The notes under the pieces are model-generated. The model made no database searches. It saw only the letters and a program-made list of their open reading frames with translations, and had not been told where the DNA came from. A stretch of 64,000 nt of DNA from positions 301,673 to 365,672 of the forward strand of contig NZ_VWWJ01000006.1 in NCBI RefSeq assembly GCF_011753055.1, written 5' to 3'. Origin of the DNA: Burkholderia sp. Ax-1719 (GTDB taxonomy: Bacteria; Pseudomonadota; Gammaproteobacteria; Burkholderiales; Burkholderiaceae). Positions 9,319 through 18,819 of this stretch are shown here, piece after piece. Within the stretch, counting starts at the first letter, position 1. Each line of letters starts with the position of its first letter. A program made the translations under genes and the position numbers.

Positions 9319-9496
9319 TTCAGGTTCCCAAAAGTGTGTCATGGCACCGTTGCCGAACCGACCCGCCAAACGCGTATCCCGAATACATCTGAATGTATCC
9401 GGACGCGTCCGGCAACAGGGCGGGGCGGCGTCCGAGCCCTCCTTGTGTGGCCCGCCGTCGAGCCCGCATGACGCACCCAACTGTACCCAGGTTCCT

Positions 9497-11317
9497 ATGT
9501 CCCGCGCCCTACGCAACATCGCCATCATTGCCCACGTCGACCACGGCAAGACCACGCTCGTCGACCAGCTCCTCCGTCAGACCGCCACGTTCCGTGACAA
9601 CCAGCAGGTCGCCGAGCGCGTGATGGACTCGAACGACATCGAAAAAGAGCGTGGCATCACGATTCTTTCGAAGAACTGCGCGGTCGAGTACGAAGGCACC
9701 CACATCAACATCGTCGATACCCCGGGTCACGCCGACTTCGGCGGTGAAGTGGAGCGTGTGCTGTCGATGGTCGACTCGGTGCTGCTGCTGGTCGACGCCG
9801 TCGAAGGCCCGATGCCGCAAACGCGCTTCGTGACCAAGAAGGCGCTGGCGCTCGGCCTCAAGCCGATCGTCGTCATCAACAAGATCGACCGTCCGGGCGC
9901 GCGTATCGACTGGGTGATCAACCAGACGTTCGACCTGTTCGACAAGCTCGGCGCGACCGAAGAGCAGCTCGACTTCCCGATCGTGTACGCATCGGGCCTG
10001 AACGGCTACGCTTCGCTGTCGCCGGAAGCGCGTAGCGGCGATATGCGCCCGCTGTTCGACGCCGTGCTCGAACACGTGCCGGTTCGCGACGCCGATCCGG
10101 AAGGCGGCCTGCAGCTCCAGATCACCTCGCTCGACTACTCGGCTTACGTTGGCCGTATCGGCGTGGGCCGTATCAAGCGCGGTCGTATCAAGCCGGGTCA
10201 ACAGGTTGCGCTGCGCTTTGGCCCGGAAGGCCAGGTCATGAACCGCAAGATCAACCAGGTGCTGGCGTTCAGCGGCCTGGAGCGCGTGCAGGTCGAAGCG
10301 GCTGAAGCCGGCGACATCGTGCTGATCAACGGTATCGAAGACATCGGTATCGGCGCGACCATCTGCGCGGTGGACAACCCCGAAGCGCTGCCGATGATCA
10401 CGGTCGACGAGCCGACGCTGACGATGAACTTCCTCGTGAATTCGTCGCCGCTCGCTGGCAAGGAAGGCAAGTTCGTGACGAGCCGCCAGATCCGCGACCG
10501 TCTGACCAAGGAACTGAACCACAACGTGGCGCTGCGCGTGAAGGACACGGGCGACGAAACCACGTTCGAAGTGTCGGGCCGTGGCGAACTGCACCTGACC
10601 ATCCTGATCGAAAACATGCGCCGTGAAGGCTACGAGCTGGCCGTGTCGCGTCCGCGCGTGGTGCTGCACGAAGTCGACGGCGTGAAGCAGGAGCCGTACG
10701 AAATGCTGACCGTTGACGTCGAAGACGCCAACCAGGGCGGCGTGATGGAAGAACTGGGCCGCCGTAAGGGCGAAATGCTCGACATGGCGTCGGACGGCCA
10801 GGGCCGTACGCGTCTTGAGTACCGCATCCCGGCACGTGGCCTGATCGGCTTCCAGGGCGAATTCATGACGCTCACGCGCGGCACGGGCCTGATGAGCCAC
10901 GTGTTCGACGCTTACGGTCCGATCAAGGAAGGTACGCTCGGCGAGCGCCGCAACGGCGTGCTGATCTCGCAGGACGACGGCGCTGCTGTCGCCTACGCAC
11001 TGTGGAAGCTGCAGGATCGCGGCCGCATGTTCGTGAAGCCGGGCGACGCGCTGTATGAAGGCATGATCATCGGTATCCATAGCCGCGACAACGACCTCGT
11101 CGTCAACCCGATCAAGGGCAAGCAGCTCACCAACGTGCGCGCCTCGGGCACCGACGAAGCCGTGCGCCTGGTTCCGCCGATCCAGATGTCGCTCGAGTAC
11201 GCAGTCGAATTCATCGACGACGACGAACTCGTCGAAGTGACGCCGCAGTCGATCCGTCTGCGCAAGCGTCACCTGAAGGAACATGAGCGTCGCCGCGCAA
11301 GCCGCGAAGCCGAATAA
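9497..11317 (+). CDS. typA: Translational GTPase TypA/BipA
   Basis: TypA is a ribosome-associated GTPase of the EF-G family involved in 50S assembly and in stress and cold growth. The start at ATG 9497 gives 606 aa beginning MSRALRNIAIIAHVDHGKTT, the family length. The reading frame stays open upstream to 9215 but that part is not conserved. Motifs are AHVDHGKT (12-19, G1), DTPGHADFGGEVERV (G3 region) and NKIDRPGAR (G4). The C-terminal BipA-specific domain follows. It is monocistronic, with an upstream extended -10 promoter and a strong terminator at 11368. Confidence 0.96.
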   Translation: MSRALRNIAIIAHVDHGKTTLVDQLLRQTATFRDNQQVAERVMDSNDIEKERGITILSKNCAVEYEGTHINIVDTPGHADFGGEVERVLSMVDSVLLLVDAVEGPMPQTRFVTKKALALGLKPIVVINKIDRPGARIDWVINQTFDLFDKLGATEEQLDFPIVYASGLNGYASLSPEARSGDMRPLFDAVLEHVPVRDADPEGGLQLQITSLDYSAYVGRIGVGRIKRGRIKPGQQVALRFGPEGQVMNRKINQVLAFSGLERVQVEAAEAGDIVLINGIEDIGIGATICAVDNPEALPMITVDEPTLTMNFLVNSSPLAGKEGKFVTSRQIRDRLTKELNHNVALRVKDTGDETTFEVSGRGELHLTILIENMRREGYELAVSRPRVVLHEVDGVKQEPYEMLTVDVEDANQGGVMEELGRRKGEMLDMASDGQGRTRLEYRIPARGLIGFQGEFMTLTRGTGLMSHVFDAYGPIKEGTLGERRNGVLISQDDGAAVAYALWKLQDRGRMFVKPGDALYEGMIIGIHSRDNDLVVNPIKGKQLTNVRASGTDEAVRLVPPIQMSLEYAVEFIDDDELVEVTPQSIRLRKRHLKEHERRRASREAE

Positions 11318-11367
11318 GTTTGCTGTCTAAACTTTTTCGCGCACTGCAATGCATGTAAGAAAACAAG

Positions 11368-11396
11368 AAAGCCGCCGCTGTCTGGGCGGCTTTTTT
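11368..11396 (+). terminator. Terminator of typA
   Basis: AAAGCCGCC (11368-11376) pairs perfectly with GGCGGCTTT (11385-11393), followed by a T6 run. It lies in the 360-nt typA-odhA spacer, whose remainder holds only a candidate odhA promoter. Confidence 0.88.
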
Positions 11397-11542
11397 GCGT
11401 CCATTTTTACGTCTGGCGGCGATTGCCTTGCTGTGCAGGAAGAGTCTGTTGTTGAAGTTGCAAAGCGCCGCAAAAGCCCTTGTAGTAAGGGTTTGCGTGC
11501 GATGATGTGTCGCATTGCATCTTATGGGGAGTATCACTTATG

Positions 11543-11551
11543 TGCTATGCT
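11543..11551 (+). promoter_or_regulatory. Candidate extended -10 promoter of odhA
   Basis: TGCTATGCT matches an extended -10 (TGn + TATGCT) about 125 nt before odhA. No convincing -35 is seen, so it is a candidate only. Confidence 0.4.
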
Positions 11552-11677
11552 CCGCGGATGCATGATTTAGGTCCTTCCAAGCAGACTTGATTCGCAATCC
11601 GCTAAACGGTCAGGCCGTGGCGCGGAAGGTTGAGTAACCCGCTATTTCTCGAGAAACTCGAAGAAAGGTGAGCGTAA

Positions 11678-14542
11678 ATGTCGGAAACGATGAAGCAATT
11701 CCAGCTGAACTCCTATCTGTTCGGCGGCAATGCTCCGTATGTCGAAGAGCTATACGAAGCATATCTTGACAACCCTGCGTCCGTTCCGGACCAATGGCGC
11801 GAGTACTTTGACGCACTGCAAAACGTGCCGTCATCGAGTGGCTCGGCCGACAGCGACGTGGCACACGGCCCGATCGTCGAGTCGTTTGCGCAACGCGCAA
11901 AAGCCAATGCGTTCGTCCCCAAGGGCGGTGGTGAAGATCTCGCCACGGCACGCAAGCAAGTTTACGTTCAGTCCCTCATCGGCGCATATCGCTTCCTGGG
12001 CTCGCAATGGGCGAACCTGGATCCGCTGAAGCGTCGCGAGCGTCCCGCTATTCCCGAACTCGAACCTGCGTTCTACGACTTCACTGAAGCCGATATGGAC
12101 CAGACGTTCAGCGCCACGAACCTGTACTTCGGTTTCGAGCGTGCTTCGCTGCGCGAGATCGTCAAGGCGCTGCGCGACACGTACTGCGGCACCCTCGGCG
12201 CCGAGTACATGTACATCAGCGATCCGGAACAGAAGCGCTGGTGGAAGGAACGCCTCGAGTCGATCCGCTCGACGCCGAACTTCTCGAACGACAAGAAGAA
12301 GCACATCCTGCAGCGCCTCACGGCCGCTGAAGGTCTTGAGCGCTTCCTGCACACCAAGTACGTCGGCCAGAAGCGCTTCTCGCTTGAAGGCGGCGAATCC
12401 TTCATCGCCGCGATGGACGAAGTGGTCCGTCACGCAGGCGCGAAGGGCGTGCAGGAAATCGTCATCGGCATGGCCCACCGTGGCCGTCTGAACGTGCTGG
12501 TCAATACGCTGGGCAAGATGCCGGCTGACCTGTTCGCCGAATTCGAAGGCAAGCACGTCGACGATCTGCCGGCTGGCGACGTGAAGTACCACAAGGGCTT
12601 CTCGTCGGACGTCGCAACCGAAGGCGGCCCGGTCCACCTGTCGCTCGCGTTCAACCCGTCGCACCTTGAAATCGTCAACCCGGTGGTCGAGGGTTCGGCG
12701 AAGGCACGTATGGATCGCCGCGGCGATGCAGACGGCCTGCAGGTTCTGCCGGTGCAGATCCACGGCGACGCGGCCTTCGCAGGCCAGGGCGTCGTGATGG
12801 AAACGCTGAACCTCGCGCAAACGCGTGGTTACGGCACGCACGGCACGCTGCACATCGTCATCAACAACCAGATCGGCTTCACGACGTCGGACCCGCGCGA
12901 TGCGCGCTCGACGCTGTATTGCACGGACGTGGTCAAGATGATCGAAGCGCCGGTGCTGCACGTGAACGGCGACGATCCGGAAGCGGTCGTGCTGGCGATC
13001 CAGCTCGCGGTCGAATTCCGCATGCAGTTCCACAAGGATGTCGTCGTCGACATCATCTGCTTCCGCAAGCTCGGCCACAACGAGCAGGACACCCCGGCGG
13101 TCACGCAGCCGCTCATGTACAAGACGATCGCGAAGCACCCGGGCACCCGCGCGCTTTACGCAGAAAAGCTCGTGCAACAGGGCGTCATCACGGCGGAAGA
13201 CGGCGACAACTACGTCAAGGCGTACCGCGCCGCGATGGACGAAGGCCACCACACGGTCGACCCGGTGCTCTCGAACTACAAGAGCAAGTACGCGGTGGAC
13301 TGGGTGCCGTTCCTGAACCGCAAGTGGACCGACGCAGCCGATACGGCCGTGCCGCTCGCGGAACTCAAGCGCCTCGCAGAACGCATCACCACGATCCCGG
13401 AAAACTTCAAGGTTCACCCGCTGGTCGAGCGCGTCATCAATGACCGCCGCGCGATGGGCAAGGGCGAAGCGAAGCTCGACTGGGGTATGGGCGAGCATCT
13501 CGCGTACGCCTCGCTGGTCGCTTCGGGTTACTCGGTCCGTCTGACGGGCCAGGACTCGGGCCGCGGCACGTTCACGCACCGCCACGCTGTTCTGCACGAC
13601 CAGAACCGCGAACGCTGGAACGACGGCACGTACATTCCGCTGCAGAACATCGGCGAAAACCAGGCGAACTTCACGGTGATCGACTCGGTGCTGTCGGAAG
13701 AGGCAGTGCTGGGCTTCGAATACGGCTACTCGACGGCTGAACCGAACACGCTCGTGGCGTGGGAAGGCCAGTTCGGCGACTTCGTCAACGGTGCGCAGGT
13801 CGTGATCGACCAGTTCATCTCGTCGGGCGAAGTGAAGTGGGGCCGTGTCTCGGGTCTCACGATGCTGCTGCCGCACGGCTACGAAGGCCAGGGTCCGGAG
13901 CACTCGTCGGCGCGTATTGAGCGTTTCCTGCAGATGTGCGCCGAGCACAACATGCAGGTCGTTCAGCCGACCACGCCGGCACAGATCTTCCACGTGCTGC
14001 GCCGTCAGATGATCCGTCTGTTCCGCAAGCCGCTCGTGATCTTCACGCCGAAGTCGCTGCTGCGTCACAAGGAAGCCGTGTCGGATCTGTCGGAACTGGC
14101 GAAGGGCTCGTTCCAGCCGGTCATCGGCGAAGTGGACGAAACCATCGACGCGAAGAAGGTCAAGCGCGTGGTGGCCTGCTCGGGCCGCGTGTACTTCGAC
14201 CTCGTGGCGCATCGCCGCGAAGCGAAGGCCAACGACGTCGCGATCATCCGTATCGAACAGCTCTATCCGTTCGCGCACAAGCAGTTCGAAGCTGAACTGA
14301 AGAAGTACGACAACGCAACGGAAGTGGTCTGGGTGCAGGACGAGCCGCAGAATCAGGGCCCGTGGTTCTACATCGAGCACCACCTGAAGGAAGGCATGAA
14401 GGAAGGCATGAAGCTGGCATACAGCGGCCGCCCGGCTTCGGCTTCTCCGGCTGTTGGCTACTACGCGAAGCATTACGAGCAGCAGAAGACGCTGATCGAA
14501 GGTGCGTTCGGCCGCCTGAAGGGCGCGCAGGTCGCGAAATAA
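11678..14542 (+). CDS. odhA: 2-oxoglutarate dehydrogenase E1 component
   Basis: E1o (also sucA) decarboxylates 2-oxoglutarate on thiamine diphosphate and transfers the succinyl group to the E2 lipoyl arm in the TCA cycle. The product is 954 aa, the normal E1o length. The ATG follows AAGGTGAG. Family landmarks are the N-terminal LNSYLFGGNAPYVEELY segment that docks to E2, the thiamine diphosphate/metal region HGDAAFAGQG with NNQIGFTT, and the C-terminal transketolase-like VVWVQDEPQNQGPW stretch. It is the first gene of odhA-odhB-odhL. A 10-bp inverted repeat follows before odhB. Confidence 0.97.
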   Translation: MSETMKQFQLNSYLFGGNAPYVEELYEAYLDNPASVPDQWREYFDALQNVPSSSGSADSDVAHGPIVESFAQRAKANAFVPKGGGEDLATARKQVYVQSLIGAYRFLGSQWANLDPLKRRERPAIPELEPAFYDFTEADMDQTFSATNLYFGFERASLREIVKALRDTYCGTLGAEYMYISDPEQKRWWKERLESIRSTPNFSNDKKKHILQRLTAAEGLERFLHTKYVGQKRFSLEGGESFIAAMDEVVRHAGAKGVQEIVIGMAHRGRLNVLVNTLGKMPADLFAEFEGKHVDDLPAGDVKYHKGFSSDVATEGGPVHLSLAFNPSHLEIVNPVVEGSAKARMDRRGDADGLQVLPVQIHGDAAFAGQGVVMETLNLAQTRGYGTHGTLHIVINNQIGFTTSDPRDARSTLYCTDVVKMIEAPVLHVNGDDPEAVVLAIQLAVEFRMQFHKDVVVDIICFRKLGHNEQDTPAVTQPLMYKTIAKHPGTRALYAEKLVQQGVITAEDGDNYVKAYRAAMDEGHHTVDPVLSNYKSKYAVDWVPFLNRKWTDAADTAVPLAELKRLAERITTIPENFKVHPLVERVINDRRAMGKGEAKLDWGMGEHLAYASLVASGYSVRLTGQDSGRGTFTHRHAVLHDQNRERWNDGTYIPLQNIGENQANFTVIDSVLSEEAVLGFEYGYSTAEPNTLVAWEGQFGDFVNGAQVVIDQFISSGEVKWGRVSGLTMLLPHGYEGQGPEHSSARIERFLQMCAEHNMQVVQPTTPAQIFHVLRRQMIRLFRKPLVIFTPKSLLRHKEAVSDLSELAKGSFQPVIGEVDETIDAKKVKRVVACSGRVYFDLVAHRREAKANDVAIIRIEQLYPFAHKQFEAELKKYDNATEVVWVQDEPQNQGPWFYIEHHLKEGMKEGMKLAYSGRPASASPAVGYYAKHYEQQKTLIEGAFGRLKGAQVAK

Positions 14543-14554
14543 GCACATGAGCTA

Positions 14555-14620
14555 ACGAACCGGGAAGGCGTGCGAACGTACAGCGCGCTTTCCCGCGCTC
14601 ACGTGCGCGACCCGGTTCGT
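14555..14620 (+). other. Inverted repeat in odhA-odhB spacer
   Basis: ACGAACCGGG (14555-14564) and CCCGGTTCGT (14611-14620) are perfect inverted copies enclosing 46 nt with inner GC-rich pairing. This makes a long intercistronic RNA stem without a T-tract. Confidence 0.6.
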
Positions 14621-14647
14621 ACCCAGATACGTATTCAGGAACATCAA

Positions 14648-15919
14648 ATGGCTATTGTTGAAGTCAAGGTCCCGCAGTTTTCGGAGTCGGTGTCGGAAGG
14701 CACGATGCTGCAGTGGAAGAAGAAGGCGGGCGAAGCGATCGCTCAGGATGAAGTCGTCATCGAGATCGAAACCGACAAGGTCGTGCTCGAAGTGCCCGCA
14801 CCGGCAGCCGGCGTGCTGGCCGAAATCCTGATCGGCGACGGCGCGACCGTCACGAGCGAACAGGTCATCGCACGCATCGACACGGAAGGCAAGGCTAGCG
14901 CCGCTGCAGCTCCGGCAGCCGCCGCCGCTCCGGCTGCTGCGCCCGCAGCAGCACCGGCAGCCGCCGCACCCGCAGCTGTCGCATCGACGTCGAGCAGCAA
15001 CATCGCCTCGCCGGCCGCGACCAAGCTGATGGCAGAAAAGGGACTGGCAGGCGGCGACGTCGCCGGCACGGGCCGCGACGGCCGCATCACGAAGCAGGAC
15101 GTGCTGGGCGCAGGCGCGCCGAAGGCCGCTCCGGCTGCACCGGCCGCTCGTCCGGCTGCTGGCAAGCCCGCGCTGCCGCAAGTCAACGCACCGGCTTCGG
15201 CTGGCAACTGGCTCAACGACCGTCCGGAACAACGCGTGCCGATGTCGCGTCTGCGTGCGCGTATCGCCGAGCGTCTGCTTGAGTCGCAGCAAACCAACGC
15301 CATCCTCACGACGTTTAACGAAGTGAACATGGCGCCGGTCATGGACCTGCGTAACAAGTACAAGGACAAGTTCGAGAAGGAACACGGCGTGAAGCTCGGC
15401 TTCATGTCGTTCTTCGTGAAGGCTGCGGTTCACGCCCTCAAGAAGTTCCCGCTCGTCAACGCGTCGATCGACGGCAACGACATCGTCTACCACGGCTACT
15501 TCGACATCGGTATCGCTGTCGGTTCGCCGCGCGGTCTGGTGGTGCCTATCCTGCGTAACGCAGACCAGATGAGCCTCGCCGACATCGAAAAGAAGATCGC
15601 CGAATTCGGCCAGAAGGCCAAGGACGGCAAGCTGTCGATCGAAGAAATGACGGGCGGTACGTTCTCGATCTCGAACGGCGGTGTGTTCGGCTCGATGCTG
15701 TCGACCCCGATCATCAACCCGCCGCAGTCGGCGATCCTGGGCGTGCACGCGACCAAGGAACGCGCCGTGGTGGAAAACGGCCAGATCGTCATCCGCCCGA
15801 TGAACTACCTCGCGATGTCGTACGACCACCGCATCATCGACGGCCGCGAAGCCGTCCTGTCGCTGGTCGCGATGAAGGATGCGCTGGAAGATCCGGCGCG
15901 TCTGCTGCTCGACCTGTAA
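14648..15919 (+). CDS. odhB: 2-oxoglutarate dehydrogenase E2, dihydrolipoyl succinyltransferase
   Basis: The E2 core (also sucB) transfers succinyl from its lipoyl arm to CoA. ATG 14648 with an AGGAA site just upstream gives 423 aa. Domains are: lipoyl domain 3-77 with the modified Lys44 in ETDKVVLE; Ala/Pro linker about 82-112; peripheral-subunit-binding domain about 119-154 (ASPAATKLMAEKGL...GRDGRITKQDVL); and catalytic domain about 195-423 ending in DHRIIDG (393-399) with catalytic His394 and Asp398. The single lipoyl domain is normal for E2o. It is in an operon with E1 upstream and E3 downstream. Confidence 0.97.
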   Translation: MAIVEVKVPQFSESVSEGTMLQWKKKAGEAIAQDEVVIEIETDKVVLEVPAPAAGVLAEILIGDGATVTSEQVIARIDTEGKASAAAAPAAAAAPAAAPAAAPAAAAPAAVASTSSSNIASPAATKLMAEKGLAGGDVAGTGRDGRITKQDVLGAGAPKAAPAAPAARPAAGKPALPQVNAPASAGNWLNDRPEQRVPMSRLRARIAERLLESQQTNAILTTFNEVNMAPVMDLRNKYKDKFEKEHGVKLGFMSFFVKAAVHALKKFPLVNASIDGNDIVYHGYFDIGIAVGSPRGLVVPILRNADQMSLADIEKKIAEFGQKAKDGKLSIEEMTGGTFSISNGGVFGSMLSTPIINPPQSAILGVHATKERAVVENGQIVIRPMNYLAMSYDHRIIDGREAVLSLVAMKDALEDPARLLLDL

Positions 15920-15980
15920 TTCGCGATGTAGCGCGGGCGGGGCGCATGTCCTGCTCGCGCATCCAGTCTCACACTGAGCG

Positions 15981-16017
15981 GCGCGTGCGCGGGTTCCGGA
16001 AGCCGGAATCCACGCGC
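15981..16017 (+). other. Hairpin in odhB-odhL spacer
   Basis: The outer arms GCGCGTG (15981-15987) and CACGCGC (16011-16017) enclose an inner TTCCGG-aag-CCGGAA stem (15994-16008). Like the preceding spacer it has no T-tract and looks like an intercistronic stability or processing element. Confidence 0.5.
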
Positions 16018-16043
16018 GGCGCTCACGTATCGAAAGGATGACC

Positions 16044-17474
16044 ATGTCCAAAGAATTTGACGTCGTCGTGATCGGCGCCGGTCCCGGCGGCTATATCGCG
16101 GCAATCCGCGCGGCTCAGCTCGGCAAGTCGGTTGCCTGTATCGAAAAGTGGAAGAACCCGGCTGGCACGCTCAAGCTCGGCGGCACCTGCCTGAACGTCG
16201 GCTGCATTCCGTCGAAGGCGCTGCTCGCTTCGTCGGAAGAGTTTGAAAACGCGCAACACCACCTCGTCGACCACGGCATCAGCGTGGGCGACGTGAGCAT
16301 CGACGTGTCGAAGATGCTCGGCCGCAAGGAAGCCATCGTCGAGAAGATGACGAAGGGCATCGAATTCCTGTTCCGCAAGAACAAGATCACGTGGCTCAAG
16401 GGCCACGGCAAGTTCACCGGCAAGAACGACGCCGGCGTGCAGATCGAAGTCTCGGGCGAAGGCGAAACCGAAGTCGTGACGGCGAAGAACGTCATCATCG
16501 CCACGGGTTCGAAGGCGCGTCACCTGCCGGGCATGCCGGTCGACAACAAGATCATCGCCGACAATGAAGGCGCGCTCTCGTTCGACTCCGTGCCGAAGAA
16601 GCTGGCCGTGATCGGCGCTGGCGTGATCGGTCTGGAACTGGGTTCGGTGTGGCGTCGTCTGGGCGCGGAAGTCACCGTGCTCGAAGCGCTGCCGGAATTC
16701 CTCGGCGCGGCTGACCAGGCGCTCTCGAAGGAAGCTGCCAAGCTCTTCAAGAAGCAGGGTCTGGACATTCACGTCGGCGTGAAGGTTGGCGAAGTGAAGG
16801 CCACCGACAAGAACGTCACGATCAACTACACGGACAAGGACGGCAACGCGCAAGTGCTCGAAGCCGACCGCCTGATCGTGTCGGTTGGCCGCGTGCCGAA
16901 CACCGATAACCTCGGTCTCGAAGCAATCGGTCTGAAGACCAACGAGCGCGGTTTCATCGACATCGACGACCACTGCGCAACGGCCGTGCCGAACGTGTAT
17001 GCGATCGGCGACGTGGTGCGTGGCCCGATGCTCGCGCACAAGGCCGAAGACGAAGGCGTGCTGGTTGCCGAAATCATCGACGGCCAGAAGCCGCACATCG
17101 ACTACAACTGCATTCCGTGGGTGATCTACACCGAACCGGAAATCGCATGGGTCGGCAAGACGGAACAGCAGCTCAAGGCCGAAGGCCGCGAGATCAAGAC
17201 GGGCCAGTTCCCGTTCATGGCGAACGGCCGCGCGCTCGGCATCAACAAGGCCGACGGCTTTGTGAAGATGATCGCCGACGCCAAGACCGACGAGCTGCTC
17301 GGCGTGCACATCATCTCGGCCAACGCATCGGACCTGATCGCGGAAGCCGTGGTGGCGATGGAATTCAAGGCTGCCGCCGAAGACCTCGGCCGCATCTGCC
17401 ATCCGCACCCGTCGCTGTCCGAAGTGATGCGCGAAGCGGCACTCGCTACCGACAAGCGCGCGCTCAATATGTAA
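16044..17474 (+). CDS. odhL: Dihydrolipoyl dehydrogenase (E3) of 2-oxoglutarate dehydrogenase
   Basis: E3 reoxidises dihydrolipoamide and passes electrons through FAD to NAD+. I choose ATG 16044 (476 aa, MSKEFDVVVIGAGPGG) because GAAAGGA ends 5 nt before it; the ATG at 16038 sits inside that site. Visible motifs are the FAD-binding GAGPGG at 11-16, redox disulfide Cys49-Cys54 in GGTCLNVGC, the NAD-binding segment VIGAGVIGLELGSVWRRLG, and the C-terminal HPHPSLSE with His455 and Glu460 as the catalytic pair. It is the third gene of the odh operon. Confidence 0.96.
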   Translation: MSKEFDVVVIGAGPGGYIAAIRAAQLGKSVACIEKWKNPAGTLKLGGTCLNVGCIPSKALLASSEEFENAQHHLVDHGISVGDVSIDVSKMLGRKEAIVEKMTKGIEFLFRKNKITWLKGHGKFTGKNDAGVQIEVSGEGETEVVTAKNVIIATGSKARHLPGMPVDNKIIADNEGALSFDSVPKKLAVIGAGVIGLELGSVWRRLGAEVTVLEALPEFLGAADQALSKEAAKLFKKQGLDIHVGVKVGEVKATDKNVTINYTDKDGNAQVLEADRLIVSVGRVPNTDNLGLEAIGLKTNERGFIDIDDHCATAVPNVYAIGDVVRGPMLAHKAEDEGVLVAEIIDGQKPHIDYNCIPWVIYTEPEIAWVGKTEQQLKAEGREIKTGQFPFMANGRALGINKADGFVKMIADAKTDELLGVHIISANASDLIAEAVVAMEFKAAAEDLGRICHPHPSLSEVMREAALATDKRALNM

Positions 17475-17540
17475 TGCATCAGGGCAGGGTGGCGGCCTTC
17501 ATGGCCGCGCCCGGCTCGCGGTAACTTGCATCACGTACAG

Positions 17541-17571
17541 AGGCGGACGGGTTTGAACCCGCTCCGCCTTT
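17541..17571 (+). terminator. Terminator-like hairpin after odhL
   Basis: AGGCGGA/TCCGCCT and CGGG/CCCG form a stem with one bulged C around a TTTGAA loop. It is followed by a poor T-rich stretch (TTTACTCATTTG). It lies between odhL and zapE and is probably a weak terminator. Confidence 0.5.
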
Positions 17572-17591
17572 ACTCATTTGTGGCCCACGAA

Positions 17592-18689
17592 ATGAACGTC
17601 ACCGAATACTACGAATCAGAACTGCAGAAACGGGGATACAAGCCGGATGCGGCGCAGCGCGTCGCCATCGATCGACTGCAGCGGTGCTACGACGAGTGGG
17701 TCGAATACAAATCGCGTCGCTCGAACGCGTTCTGGAAGCTCATCAATCGCCCCGATCTGCCGCGAGGCGTCTACATGTGGGGCGGCGTGGGGCGCGGCAA
17801 GAGCTTCCTGATGGACAGCTTCTTCGCGGTCGTGCCGGTGCAGCGCAAGACGCGCCTGCATTTCCACGAATTCATGCGTGAAGTGCATCGTGAACTCGAA
17901 GAACTCAAGGGCCAGGCCGATCCGCTCGACGAACTCGCGCGTCGTATCGCCAAACGCTATCGCCTGATCTGTTTCGACGAATTCCACGTCTCGGATATCG
18001 CGGACGCGATGATTCTCTATCGCCTGCTCGACCGTCTTTTTGCGAACGGCGTGCAGTTTGTGATGACGTCCAACTACGATCCGGATCTGCTTTATCCCGA
18101 TGGTCTGCATCGCGACCGCATGTTGCCCGCGATCGAGCTCATCAAGGAAAAGTTGGACGTCCTGAACGTCGATGCGGGCGTCGATTATCGCCAGCGCACG
18201 CTGGCGCAGGTCGAGGTCTATCACACGCCGCTCGGTGCGGCGGCGGACAAGGCGCTGCGCCACTCGTTCGCGGAGCTGGCCGCGGTGCCCGACGAAAGCC
18301 CGATCCTGCGCATCGAGAAGCGCGAATTAAAGGCGCTGCGCCGTGCGGATGGCGTAGTGTGGTTCGATTTCGCCACGCTGTGCGGCGGTCCGCGCTCGCA
18401 GAACGACTATCTCGAACTGGCGAGCCGCTTCCACGCCGTGATCCTGTCAGACGTGCCGCAGATGACGCCGCGGATGGCGTCCGAGGCGCGCCGCTTCACC
18501 TGGCTCATCGACGTGTTCTACGACCACAAGGTCAAGCTGCTGATGTCGGCCGCGGTGCCGCCCGAGGATCTGTATCCCGAAGGACCGATGGCCAACGAAT
18601 TCACGCGCACGGTCTCGCGTATCGTCGAAATGCAGTCGAAGGAATATCTGGAAACGCCGCGCCGCGTGGTGGATACGACGCTCACCTGA
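17592..18689 (+). CDS. zapE: Cell division protein ZapE (AFG1-like ATPase)
   Basis: ZapE is an AFG1/LACE1-family P-loop ATPase that destabilises FtsZ polymers during constriction and matters under stress. The start at ATG 17592 gives 365 aa beginning MNVTEYYESEL; the longer frame from 17526 would overlap the upstream hairpin and adds non-conserved sequence. Walker A is GGVGRGKS (64-71) and Walker B is RLICFDEF (124-131) with Asp129-Glu130, followed by HVSDIADAM. An arginine-rich sensor region (TSNYDPDLLYPDGLHRDRMLP) follows. Placement after odhL is common in this family of bacteria. Confidence 0.92.
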   Translation: MNVTEYYESELQKRGYKPDAAQRVAIDRLQRCYDEWVEYKSRRSNAFWKLINRPDLPRGVYMWGGVGRGKSFLMDSFFAVVPVQRKTRLHFHEFMREVHRELEELKGQADPLDELARRIAKRYRLICFDEFHVSDIADAMILYRLLDRLFANGVQFVMTSNYDPDLLYPDGLHRDRMLPAIELIKEKLDVLNVDAGVDYRQRTLAQVEVYHTPLGAAADKALRHSFAELAAVPDESPILRIEKRELKALRRADGVVWFDFATLCGGPRSQNDYLELASRFHAVILSDVPQMTPRMASEARRFTWLIDVFYDHKVKLLMSAAVPPEDLYPEGPMANEFTRTVSRIVEMQSKEYLETPRRVVDTTLT

Positions 18690-18785
18690 ATGGCGGAAAC
18701 CGTCGCGCGGCATTGAACGGCATCCGGATCGTTTTTTCAAGATTCGGACTCGTCTGATATGGCCGGCCGGGTCAAGTCGATATCT

Positions 18786-18813
18786 TTTGTCAGGACTGGT
18801 TCTGACAAAGGAG
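18786..18813 (+). promoter_or_regulatory. Inverted repeat abutting the ribosome-binding site of the transposase-derived gene
   Basis: TTTGTCAG (18786-18793) and CTGACAAA (18802-18809) are perfect 8-bp inverted repeats with an 8-nt loop, immediately followed by GGAG (18810-18813), the ribosome-binding site for ATG 18820. This could be an operator, a translational control hairpin or a relic of a transposon end. Confidence 0.6.
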
Positions 18814-18819
18814 TAGACC

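Noticed and set aside
11831..14548. 905-codon minus-strand frame opposite odhA
   Set aside because: It is a shadow of the E1 gene caused by high GC at third positions. It has no ribosome-binding site or family motif.
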